Origin: an uncultured Bacteroidales bacterium
Lineage (GTDB): Bacteria; Bacteroidota; Bacteroidia; Bacteroidales; F082
Assembly: GCA_947302205.1 (NCBI GenBank)
Contig: CAMYVD010000009.1
Location: 1-59,352, forward strand
DNA: 59,352 nt
Direction: 5' to 3'
Position 1 is the first letter of the stretch; every line of letters begins with the position of its first letter. The position numbers and the translations under genes were made by a program. Below the pieces are notes generated by a model. It saw only the letters and a list, made by a program, of their open reading frames with translations. It did not search any database and was not told the DNA's origin. This document shows, piece after piece, positions 52,598 through 59,352 of the stretch.

Positions 52598-53059
52598 ATG
52601 ACAAGATGTTATATTTTATTCGGGTCAAACATGGGCGACAAGGAAGCTTTACTGGAGCAGGCCTGCAAGCTTATTAATAATAGGTGTGGCCTATTGGTGG
52701 AGCGTTCTTCGGCCTATATCACCGAGCCTTGGGGATTCGAGGCGGAAGAATGGTTCTTGAACGAACTATTGGTGGTGGAAACCGAGCTTGAGCCCGACGA
52801 CTTGATGGACACGCTGTTGGGAATTGAAGCGGAGTTGGGCCGTGTAAGACACCCCGGGCAAAAGGGCTATTGCTCTCGCACCGTCGATTTGGACATCTTG
52901 TATTATGGTGACAGGATGATCAACACGGCCAAGGTGACCGTTCCGCATCCGCTATTACATTTGCGCAAGTTTGCCTTAGAGCCTCTGTGCGAAATCATTC
53001 CAGACTTTTTGCATCCTGTCTTTAACCTAAGTCAAACGCAATTGCTTGAGAAACTATGA
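52598..53059 (+). CDS. folK: 2-amino-4-hydroxy-6-hydroxymethyldihydropteridine pyrophosphokinase
   Basis: 153 residues from ATG 52598; a longer frame to 52409 lies inside sppA and its promoter. Opening YILFGSNMGDKEALLEQA, the pair TEPWGFEAEEWFLN, and RTVDLDILYYGDRMI with 'VPHPLLHLRKFALEPL' are diagnostic. It transfers pyrophosphate from ATP to the pterin in folate synthesis. Its stop overlaps the deoxynucleoside kinase ATG by four bases (53056-53059), so both serve nucleotide or one-carbon supply. Confidence 0.95.
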   Translation: MTRCYILFGSNMGDKEALLEQACKLINNRCGLLVERSSAYITEPWGFEAEEWFLNELLVVETELEPDDLMDTLLGIEAELGRVRHPGQKGYCSRTVDLDILYYGDRMINTAKVTVPHPLLHLRKFALEPLCEIIPDFLHPVFNLSQTQLLEKL

Positions 53060-53697
53060 ATTATAATTTTATTGCCATCGAAGGGACCATCGGCGCGGGC
53101 AAGACCACACTCTCGACCCGCATCGCCAACGACTTCAACGGAAAGTTGGTGTTGGAGGAGTTTGAGGCCGACAAGAACCCGTTTCTACCGAAGTTCTACA
53201 AAGAGCCTGACAAGTACGCCTTTCAGTTGGAGATGACCTTTTTGGCCTTGCGTTTTCAGCAGTTGAAGGATAAATTGGCCAATCTCGACCTGTTTCACGA
53301 CTTCATCATCTCCGACTATTACGTAGCCAAGTCGTTGATTTTCTCACGCAACAATTTACAAGAAGACGAATATGATTTGTTTGCCCGATTTTTCAACATC
53401 ATCTTTTCCAACACTCCCAAGCCGGAACTGATGGTGTATCTGTATCTGGATGTTGACCACTTGCAGTATAACATCCGCAAGCGCGGACGCACCTACGAGC
53501 AGGACATCACCAATGAGTATCTGGAAAATGTGCAACGTGGTTATTTTGATTTCATCAAGCAGCAGCAGGACGACATGCGTATCCTGATTTTGGACACCAA
53601 CAAGCTTGATTTTGTGGCCAACGAGAAGGACTACCAGCAGATCATTGAAGCCATTGACCAACCCTATGACATTGGAGTACATAGGATTGAATTTTAG
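53056..53697 (+). CDS. Deoxynucleoside kinase (dGK/dCK type)
   Basis: 213 residues. P-loop GTIGAGKT (10-17), LVLEEFEADKNPFLPKFY (substrate side), SDYYVAKSLIFSRNNL, and a lid RKRGRTYEQDI. It phosphorylates a deoxynucleoside (deoxyadenosine, deoxyguanosine or deoxycytidine) for salvage. Coupled to folK by a four-base overlap and closed by a terminator. Confidence 0.92.
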   Translation: MNYNFIAIEGTIGAGKTTLSTRIANDFNGKLVLEEFEADKNPFLPKFYKEPDKYAFQLEMTFLALRFQQLKDKLANLDLFHDFIISDYYVAKSLIFSRNNLQEDEYDLFARFFNIIFSNTPKPELMVYLYLDVDHLQYNIRKRGRTYEQDITNEYLENVQRGYFDFIKQQQDDMRILILDTNKLDFVANEKDYQQIIEAIDQPYDIGVHRIEF

Positions 53698-53740
53698 ATC
53701 ATAGATAAAAGTTGGTGATTCTATCTTTCATCTAATAACT

Positions 53741-53769
53741 AAAAAAGCCCGCCAAAAGCGGGCTTTTTT
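53741..53769. terminator. Bidirectional terminator between the kinase and OmpA-family genes
   Basis: Stem AAAAAAGCCCGC/GCGGGCTTTTTT with a CAAAA loop, placed between convergent stops at 53697 and 53789. Confidence 0.9.
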
Positions 53770-53788
53770 AATCTGCATCTTGTCAAGA

Positions 53789-55783
53789 TTACTTGACGAA
53801 GACTTCAGCGCGACGGATCAACGGGAGGATATCCTTTTCAAGTTCAGGATATACATTGATCATGTTCTTGATCTCCTGTTCGCGGTTCTTGCTGTTTTGG
53901 ATCACGCGGACGATCTGATCCTTGTCGGCGATGTTGGAAGCCTGGACGAGTTCGATGAACTTATTCCAGTCAGGACCGAAGCCTTGAGCTGAGAATGTGA
54001 AGTCTTTTTCGTTCAGTTTCACCTTCTTCAACTGAGCCTTGATAGCCTTGTCGGCAGCATCGGCACGGTCGTTAGCCAGGTTGTTGTTGAGTTCGAGTTC
54101 ACCTTCAGGTGATGCCCAGCCTTCGATTTCGAAACCATTGATAGCTTCACCAGCGGCGAGTTTAGCTGCGATAGCCTTAGCAGCTTCCTTGTTCAGCTTG
54201 GTGTTGGCCTTCAGGTTGGATGAGTTGTAGTCGAAGTAGAAGATTGCGATAGGCAGTCTTGGAGCCTGGATGGTAGCGGTAGCACCACCTTGCCATTCGC
54301 TGGTAGCACCCTTCTGGCAGTTAGCCTTAACGTAGACTACATAGTCACCGGGTTCAACGTTTTCGAAGACGTATCTGTTGCCCTTGACGCCAGTCACAGT
54401 AGCAACGTTGTTGAATTCCTTACCGCAGAACACATCGTAGGATTCAGCATTACCATTCCAAGAAACGTTGACGCTATTATCGCTGGCTACAGCCTTAACG
54501 TTGTCAACTTCGCACTTCACAACGGAAACAACCACGCCGTCAGTGATGACTCTGTCGCCTCCCTGAGTGAAGTAGGTGTTCTTCACGATATCCTCTTGGG
54601 TAGGATAGATGGTGCCGTTGTACACATAGAACATAGGATTGCCCATGAGCTTGCCGCTTTCCATCTCAGGAACGAAATCGGTGCAGTAGTGCTTGGTGAA
54701 TTCGCCACCGGCCTTGTAGTTGACTTGGAAGTCAGCATCAGCGGTGTTAACCTTTTCACCCACGAAGGTCACAGGTTCGAGAGCAACCTGGCCACCGTTG
54801 TAAGCAATGGTAGGAGTGATGTTCATCACAGCTTCCTTCTCGAAGTAGTTGGCAGGAACGGTGAAGATCACGTCGAAGCAAACTTTACCATCATGTTCCT
54901 CAAGCGGATCAGGATTGGTTTTCATGGTGATTTGGTCAGCATTGGCAGCCATGGTTTCAATGTCGCAAGGCTTCTTGTTGAACTTGAGACGGAGACCGAG
55001 GTTGAGGTGGCTGTACATATCGTTGACGACTTGGATGTCATCAATGACTCTCTTACCAGTCATGCCTTCAGGATAGAACACTTTCTGGACCTGATCCAGC
55101 TTGTCGTTGCCAGCCCAGGTGAAGGTGTAATCGAGATAGATATCCAACATTCTGCTGACATTGAAGTTCAGTTCAAGACCAACGGGAACGGTATAGGTCA
55201 TTTCAGCGTCTGTCTTGGCATCGAGGAGGTTGGCACCTGTTCCTTCAGTTGTGGTAAGCATATGCTGGACAGCACCTGCATGGTAGCGGATACCACCGAA
55301 ACCAATGTGGGGGATAAAGTTGAACACTCTTCTTGGGTTGTAGCCAAAGAATAAGTTGGTCAGGTTGAAAGTCAAGTTCACGTTAGCTTCCATGAACGTG
55401 GTTTTAACCAGTTTAAGATCGCTGTAGTCAGCTGTACCATTGATTGGGGTAAGCAATTGATTATGCTTTTCACCGCCCAGGGTACCAGTGCCGAATCTAC
55501 CGTTGATACCGATCACTTTACCGATCTGGTAACCGAGACCGACTTCACCGCTATAGTTCTTGAAGACATAACCATCGTTTAAAACGAAGTTACCATCTTG
55601 AACGAACGGGATGAAACCGTAGTTGGCAAGGTCAGTGTGGTTAATGGAAAGACCGCCATCTGCGAAGATGTAGAAATACCTCTCCACAGGAAGATTTTGC
55701 TTCTTCTGAGCAAAGAATGACATAGGAAGGATTGCCATCATGACAATCATCACCAATTTTGCAAACGTCAAATTCTTCTTCAT
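53789..55783 (-). CDS. OmpA-family outer-membrane protein
   Basis: 664 residues. Signal peptide (about 1-25), N-terminal barrel-like region (about 30-270), middle beta domains (about 280-515, including a fibronectin-like part with SVNVSWNGNAESYDVFCGKE). A C-terminal OmpA domain (about 525-625) contains IAIFYFDYNSSNLKANT and EIEGWASPEGE. It should bind peptidoglycan through the OmpA domain and tie it to the outer membrane. It has a 58-base leader after its -7 box, consistent with high expression. Confidence 0.92.
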   Translation of the reverse strand: MKKNLTFAKLVMIVMMAILPMSFFAQKKQNLPVERYFYIFADGGLSINHTDLANYGFIPFVQDGNFVLNDGYVFKNYSGEVGLGYQIGKVIGINGRFGTGTLGGEKHNQLLTPINGTADYSDLKLVKTTFMEANVNLTFNLTNLFFGYNPRRVFNFIPHIGFGGIRYHAGAVQHMLTTTEGTGANLLDAKTDAEMTYTVPVGLELNFNVSRMLDIYLDYTFTWAGNDKLDQVQKVFYPEGMTGKRVIDDIQVVNDMYSHLNLGLRLKFNKKPCDIETMAANADQITMKTNPDPLEEHDGKVCFDVIFTVPANYFEKEAVMNITPTIAYNGGQVALEPVTFVGEKVNTADADFQVNYKAGGEFTKHYCTDFVPEMESGKLMGNPMFYVYNGTIYPTQEDIVKNTYFTQGGDRVITDGVVVSVVKCEVDNVKAVASDNSVNVSWNGNAESYDVFCGKEFNNVATVTGVKGNRYVFENVEPGDYVVYVKANCQKGATSEWQGGATATIQAPRLPIAIFYFDYNSSNLKANTKLNKEAAKAIAAKLAAGEAINGFEIEGWASPEGELELNNNLANDRADAADKAIKAQLKKVKLNEKDFTFSAQGFGPDWNKFIELVQASNIADKDQIVRVIQNSKNREQEIKNMINVYPELEKDILPLIRRAEVFVK

Positions 55784-55848
55784 AATAAAAGTAGTTAAGT
55801 TTATAATAATTAAAATCTAATTGTTTCTAATACACACTAAAAACCGAA

Positions 55849-55856
55849 CAAAATTA
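55849..55856 (-). promoter_or_regulatory. -7 promoter box of the OmpA-family gene (TAATTTTG)
   Basis: Minus-strand TAATTTTG, about 65 bases before the ATG at 55783, within the A+T-rich gap 55784-55932, which shows no gene. Confidence 0.62.
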
Positions 55857-55932
55857 GGAAGTTTTTCTTTTCAAACCAAATAATTCCACGTTTTTTCAGC
55901 TTTTTTTATCAACAAAAACCCTTTACCATGCC

Positions 55933-56469
55933 TTATTTCGCTCGATTCAGGAAGAGTTGTTGGAATATATCCCACATAATGATTCCGGAACAGACCGAAA
56001 CATTCAGTGAATGCTTCGTACCTTGTTGCGGTATCTCTACGGCACCGTCGCAATAGGGCAAGACCTCGTCACTGACGCCATCAACTTCATTACCGAGGAC
56101 GAAAGCCATGTTCGGTTCCGTCTCGAAGTCCTGAAGCATGACGCTTCCCTCCACCTGCTCCACGGCAAAGATACGGTAACCCATTGAACGAAGTTCCTCA
56201 CAGGCTTCCGCCGTTGTCGTAAAATACCGCCACGGTACCGTTTCGTCGGCACCCAATGCCGTTTTGTGGATTTCGCGATGCGGCGGGCAGGCCGTGATAC
56301 CGCATAAAAACAATTCCCCGATCCTGAAGGCGTCGGCGGAACGAAACACTGAACCCACATTGCTCAATGAGCGAATGTTATCAAGAACCACAATCACGGG
56401 AAGCTTGGCCGCTTCCTTGTATTGATCCTTCGAGAGCCTATTGAGCTCTTCCATCGAAAGCTTGCGCAT
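55933..56469 (-). CDS. TrmH/SpoU-family RNA 2'-O-methyltransferase
   Basis: 178 residues, the SPOUT domain alone. Motif 1 VVLDNIRSLSNVGSVFRSAD, motif 2 MAFVLGNEVDGVSDEVL, motif 3 VEIPQQGTKHSLNVSVCSGI are all visible. It transfers a methyl group from SAM to the 2'-OH of a tRNA or rRNA nucleotide; the target cannot be told from sequence. A -7 box lies 24 bases upstream, back to back with the mutS promoter. Confidence 0.93.
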   Translation of the reverse strand: MRKLSMEELNRLSKDQYKEAAKLPVIVVLDNIRSLSNVGSVFRSADAFRIGELFLCGITACPPHREIHKTALGADETVPWRYFTTTAEACEELRSMGYRIFAVEQVEGSVMLQDFETEPNMAFVLGNEVDGVSDEVLPYCDGAVEIPQQGTKHSLNVSVCSGIIMWDIFQQLFLNRAK

Positions 56470-56493
56470 GGCACACCTAATTTAATTACAACA

Positions 56494-56501
56494 CAAAGGT
56501 A
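56494..56501 (-). promoter_or_regulatory. -7 promoter box of the RNA methyltransferase (TACCTTTG)
   Basis: Minus-strand TACCTTTGTG, 24 bases before the ATG at 56469. Confidence 0.7.
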
Positions 56502-56543
56502 GGGAAAAAACGGAGCAACCACCCGTTATGTTTGAGAATTTCT

Positions 56544-56551
56544 TAATTTTG
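56544..56551 (+). promoter_or_regulatory. -7 promoter box of mutS (TAATTTTG)
   Basis: TAATTTTG, 18 bases before the ATG at 56570. It excludes the in-frame ATG at 56528, which lies upstream of the expected transcription start. Confidence 0.7.
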
Positions 56552-56569
56552 TCAGGCAAAAATATCGAG

Positions 56570-59170
56570 ATGACAAAAGGAACCAGCGAAACGCCGCTGA
56601 TGAAGCAATACAACTCGTTCAAGGCGAAGTATCCCGATGCGATGTTGCTGTTCAGAGTGGGCGATTTTTATGAGACATACGGAGAAGATGCCGTGAAAGC
56701 ATCCGAAGTGCTTGGCATCGTGCTGACCAAACGTTCCAACGCCTTGGCGGAATCGCCCGAATTGGCGGGGTTCCCACATCATGCTTTGGACACCTACTTG
56801 CCCAAATTGGTCAGGGCAGGCTTGAAAGTGGCCATCTGCGAACAATTGGAAGACCCCAAACTCACCAAGAAGTTAGTGAAACGCGGAGTGATCGAGTTGG
56901 TGACCCCCGGCGTGACCTATAATGACAGCGTGTTGGAACAGAAAGAAAACAACTTCTTAGCCTCGGTACACTTGGAAAAAGAGGTTTCAGGGGTGGCGTT
57001 TTTGGATGTTTCAACCGGCGAGTTTTACCTCACCCAGGGCAACAACGAGTACATCGACAAGCTGTTGCAGAGTTTCAACCCTTCAGAGGTACTCGTGCAG
57101 CGCAACAAGCGCCGTGATTTCATCGATCTGTTTGGAGGGAAGCTGTTTCTCACCGTGTTCGACGACTGGGTATTCACCGAAGATTATGCCCAAGAGGTGC
57201 TTAACCGGCATTTCCACACCTCCTCGTTGAAAGGTTTCGGTGTGGACGATTTCCCCAAGGGCATCGTGGCCGCAGGCGCATGCATACATTATTTGATAGA
57301 GACGCAACACGACAAGATCAACCATATTGCTTCCTTATCCAGAATTGACCAAGGACAGTTCGTGTGGTTGGACAAGTTCACCATCAGGAATCTCGAGTTG
57401 CTACATACTCCAAACGCCAACGCCAAGACCCTGATCGACATCATCGACAAGACCGTCTCCCCCATGGGCAGCCGACTGATGCGTCGCTGGATTGCCTTAC
57501 CTTTAAAGAACAAGGAACAAATTGAAGCCCGATATGCCGTGGTGGAGTATTTCACCCAACATCACGATGCCATTACATCGTTCCAGGAAGCCATCCATAC
57601 GATCAACGACTTGGAGCGATTGATTTCAAAAGTATCGCTCTCGAAGGTGAATCCGCGCGAGTTACTGCAAGTGGGAAAGGCCCTGGATCAAGTGGAACTT
57701 TTGAAAAACCTTTGCGCCGAGAGCCAGCATGAGGCTCTGAAGGACTATGCTAAGCGGTTAGACCCTTGCGTCAGCATCCGGGAACGCATCAAAGCCACCC
57801 TGAACCCCGAAGCGCCAGCCCTGCTTTCCAAAGGCAACTTCATCGCCAATGGCGTCGATGCCGAACTGGACGAGCTGAGAGGGCTTTCACACTCAGGCAA
57901 AGAATACCTCCAAGGCATCCAACGGCGCGAGATGGAAGCCACTGGAATATCCTCCCTGAAAGTAGGCTACAACAATGTGTTCGGCTATTATTTGGAAGTG
58001 ACCAACACCCATAAGGACAAAGTGCCTGCCGAGTGGATTCGCAAGCAGACCTTGGCCAACGCCGAGAGATACATCACCGAAGAGCTGAAGGAGTACGAGC
58101 AAAAAATCTTAGGGGCGGAAGAAAAGATTGCCGGCATCGAGCAACGGATTTATGCCGAATTGGTAGGAGCAGTGGGTGGATTCGTTGAGCCTATCCAGCT
58201 GGATGCCACCTTGGTAGCCCGTTTGGACTGCTTGGTGAGTTTTGCTGATACCGCCTTGAAATTCAATTATGTAAGGCCTACGATCGATGATTCATTCGTG
58301 CTTGACATCAAAGAGGGACGGCATCCCGTGATTGAGCAGATGCTGCCCGTTGGTGAGAGTTACATCGCCAATGACGTCTATCTTGACAAAGACAAACAGC
58401 AGATCATCGTCATCACCGGCCCCAACATGTCGGGTAAATCGGCATTGCTGAGGCAGACCGCCTTGATCGTGCTGATGGCGCAGATGGGCAGTTTTGTGCC
58501 AGCGGCTTCGGCAAGAATAGGGTTGGTGGACAAGATTTTCACCCGTGTAGGCGCATCGGACAACATCTCCTCCGGTGAATCCACTTTCATGGTGGAGATG
58601 AACGAAACGGCGAGCATCTTGAACAACATTTCATCTCGGAGCCTGGTGCTTTTGGATGAAATCGGGCGTGGTACCAGCACTTACGACGGCATCAGCATCG
58701 CTTGGGCCATTACCGAATTCTTGCATGATCACCCAGTGAGTCGCGCCAAAGTGATGTTTGCCACCCACTACCACGAATTGAACGAGATGGAAGCTTCCTT
58801 TGCCAGAATCAAGAACTACCACGTGACAGTGAAGGAAGTCGGCAACAAGGTGGTCTTTTTGCGCAAGCTGAAACGTGGCGGCAGCAATCACAGCTTTGGC
58901 ATCCACGTGGCCGCCATGGCGGGCATGCCGAAAAAAGTAGTGGAGCGTGCTGAGAAACTCCTGACCTTATTGGAAAAGTCACACACTGGCGACCAGGTAG
59001 ACAAAGCCGCCTTGAAACCCGAAGAACCCATGCAATTGAGTTTCATCCAGTTGGACGATCCGTTGCTGCTCCAGATCAAGGAAGACATCCTCAATACGGA
59101 CATCGACACCTTGACTCCAGTGGAGGCTTTGATGAAGCTGAATGAGATCAAAAAACTGCTCAACAAATAA
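56570..59170 (+). CDS. mutS: DNA mismatch repair protein MutS
   Basis: 866 residues from ATG 56570 (start set by the -7 box). The mismatch-reading Phe-X-Glu motif is F33-Y-E35 ([11 protein letters not shown]). Walker A GPNMSGKS is at about 617-624, Walker [15 protein letters not shown] and the signature '[14 protein letters not shown]' follow. Length and domains are complete for bacterial MutS1: mismatch, connector, lever, clamp, ATPase and a short C-terminal helix. It recognises mismatches and recruits MutL, which is not in the window. Confidence 0.97.
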   Translation: MTKGTSETPLMKQYNSFKAKYPDAMLLFRVGDFYETYGEDAVKASEVLGIVLTKRSNALAESPELAGFPHHALDTYLPKLVRAGLKVAICEQLEDPKLTKKLVKRGVIELVTPGVTYNDSVLEQKENNFLASVHLEKEVSGVAFLDVSTGEFYLTQGNNEYIDKLLQSFNPSEVLVQRNKRRDFIDLFGGKLFLTVFDDWVFTEDYAQEVLNRHFHTSSLKGFGVDDFPKGIVAAGACIHYLIETQHDKINHIASLSRIDQGQFVWLDKFTIRNLELLHTPNANAKTLIDIIDKTVSPMGSRLMRRWIALPLKNKEQIEARYAVVEYFTQHHDAITSFQEAIHTINDLERLISKVSLSKVNPRELLQVGKALDQVELLKNLCAESQHEALKDYAKRLDPCVSIRERIKATLNPEAPALLSKGNFIANGVDAELDELRGLSHSGKEYLQGIQRREMEATGISSLKVGYNNVFGYYLEVTNTHKDKVPAEWIRKQTLANAERYITEELKEYEQKILGAEEKIAGIEQRIYAELVGAVGGFVEPIQLDATLVARLDCLVSFADTALKFNYVRPTIDDSFVLDIKEGRHPVIEQMLPVGESYIANDVYLDKDKQQIIVITGPNMSGKSALLRQTALIVLMAQMGSFVPAASARIGLVDKIFTRVGASDNISSGESTFMVEMNETASILNNISSRSLVLLDEIGRGTSTYDGISIAWAITEFLHDHPVSRAKVMFATHYHELNEMEASFARIKNYHVTVKEVGNKVVFLRKLKRGGSNHSFGIHVAAMAGMPKKVVERAEKLLTLLEKSHTGDQVDKAALKPEEPMQLSFIQLDDPLLLQIKEDILNTDIDTLTPVEALMKLNEIKKLLNK

Positions 59171-59185
59171 TTTTTTCAAAAAATA

Positions 59186-59215
59186 CTTGCAGAAAAGAAA
59201 AAAGTTGTATTTTTG
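59186..59215 (+). promoter_or_regulatory. Promoter of the tRNA-Gly transcription unit
   Basis: CTTG at 59186-59189, 18-base spacer, TATTTTTG at 59208-59215 followed by CA. It leaves a leader of about 95 bases before the tRNA. Confidence 0.72.
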
Positions 59216-59315
59216 CACCGCAATTCGCAAGCGGAATTCTTGAAGCAGCGAGCGCAAAAGCAAACGAAGTTTGGTTTTGCCGAGTCGCGACAAGAATGCC
59301 GACTGCTGAAAGCAG

Positions 59316-59352
<37 letters not shown>

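Noticed and set aside
54290..55354. 354-codon ORF opposite the OmpA-family gene
   Set aside because: Shadow of the minus-strand gene, whose signal peptide, OmpA domain and promoter are clear.
56528..56569. Upstream start for mutS
   Set aside because: The -7 box at 56544-56551 lies downstream of that ATG, so it would not be in the mRNA.

Overview
This window looks like chromosomal DNA of a member of the Bacteroidota, most probably a gut- or rumen-type Bacteroidales. Four predicted secreted proteins end in a type IX secretion (T9SS) type A sorting domain. There are two TonB-dependent receptors with carboxypeptidase-regulatory-like N-termini, and many transcription units are preceded by the phylum-specific -7 box TAnnTTTG. 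Shine-Dalgarno sequences are scarce, and a Bacteroidota-style ECF sigma/membrane-protein pair and a TPR-transmembrane-HTH regulator are present. Gene density is high and many genes overlap by 1-8 bases. No rRNA, prophage, IS element or CRISPR array was seen. A tRNA-Gly(GCC) starts at the right edge and is cut there.

Layout. Bases 1-2048: 3' part of a gingipain-like C25 peptidase/adhesin with a sorting domain, closed by a terminator. 2139-8108: one run of tightly spaced genes (secreted sorting-domain protein, beta-CASP nuclease-like protein, hisS, hutH, two small membrane proteins). 7993-11489 (minus): indolepyruvate oxidoreductase iorA-iorB with a membrane-anchored M23 peptidase. 11578-13254 (minus): secreted amidase with a CUB-like domain. 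13375-14753: PspC and LiaF-like envelope-stress pair. 14831-17773: TonB receptor and a CpcT/CpeT-like protein. 17754-19088 (minus): GH29 fucosidase. 19169-22503 (minus): beta-barrel protein, carboxyltransferase-type protein with a degenerate biotinyl domain, YitT transporter. 22504-24105: A+T-rich patch with two toxin-antitoxin loci, one frameshifted. 24117-28164: YgiQ radical SAM protein, lipoprotein nicotinamidase, PfoR-type EIIC membrane protein, recX. 28212-30903: LytTR membrane regulator and two A+T-rich orphan genes. 30974-34632 (minus): fabH-fabF-fabZ-acpP-fabG. 34833-37277 (minus): TonB receptor. 37382-37635: structured repeat region. 37636-43226 (minus): ECF sigma pair, then an S41/degenerate-M23 fusion coupled to a secreted leucine-rich-repeat protein. 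43493-44030: ParD/ParE pair with a visible operator. 44027-45442 (minus): TPR-HTH regulator. 45533-50760: prfB (with programmed +1 frameshift), cstA, beta-barrel protein, ABC-F ATPase. 50761-52539 (minus): sppA. 52598-53697: folK and a deoxynucleoside kinase. 53789-56469 (minus): OmpA-family protein and TrmH-type methyltransferase. 56570-59170: mutS. 59316-end: tRNA-Gly.

Working together: most of the window is housekeeping (fatty acid synthesis, translation, folate, repair) interleaved with envelope functions. hutH, ior and cstA point to use of amino acids or small organic acids; fucosidase, C25 peptidase and LRR protein point to a host- or plant-associated niche. The most unusual items are a nicotinamidase carrying a lipoprotein signal and translationally linked to a PTS-EIIC-like membrane protein, a conserved-looking carboxyltransferase whose biotinyl-lysine motif is absent, an 11-bp tandem repeat fused to a perfect 20-bp hairpin, and three genes whose -7 box lies only 4-7 bases before the start codon, implying leaderless mRNAs. 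No clear undescribed multi-gene system was identified.
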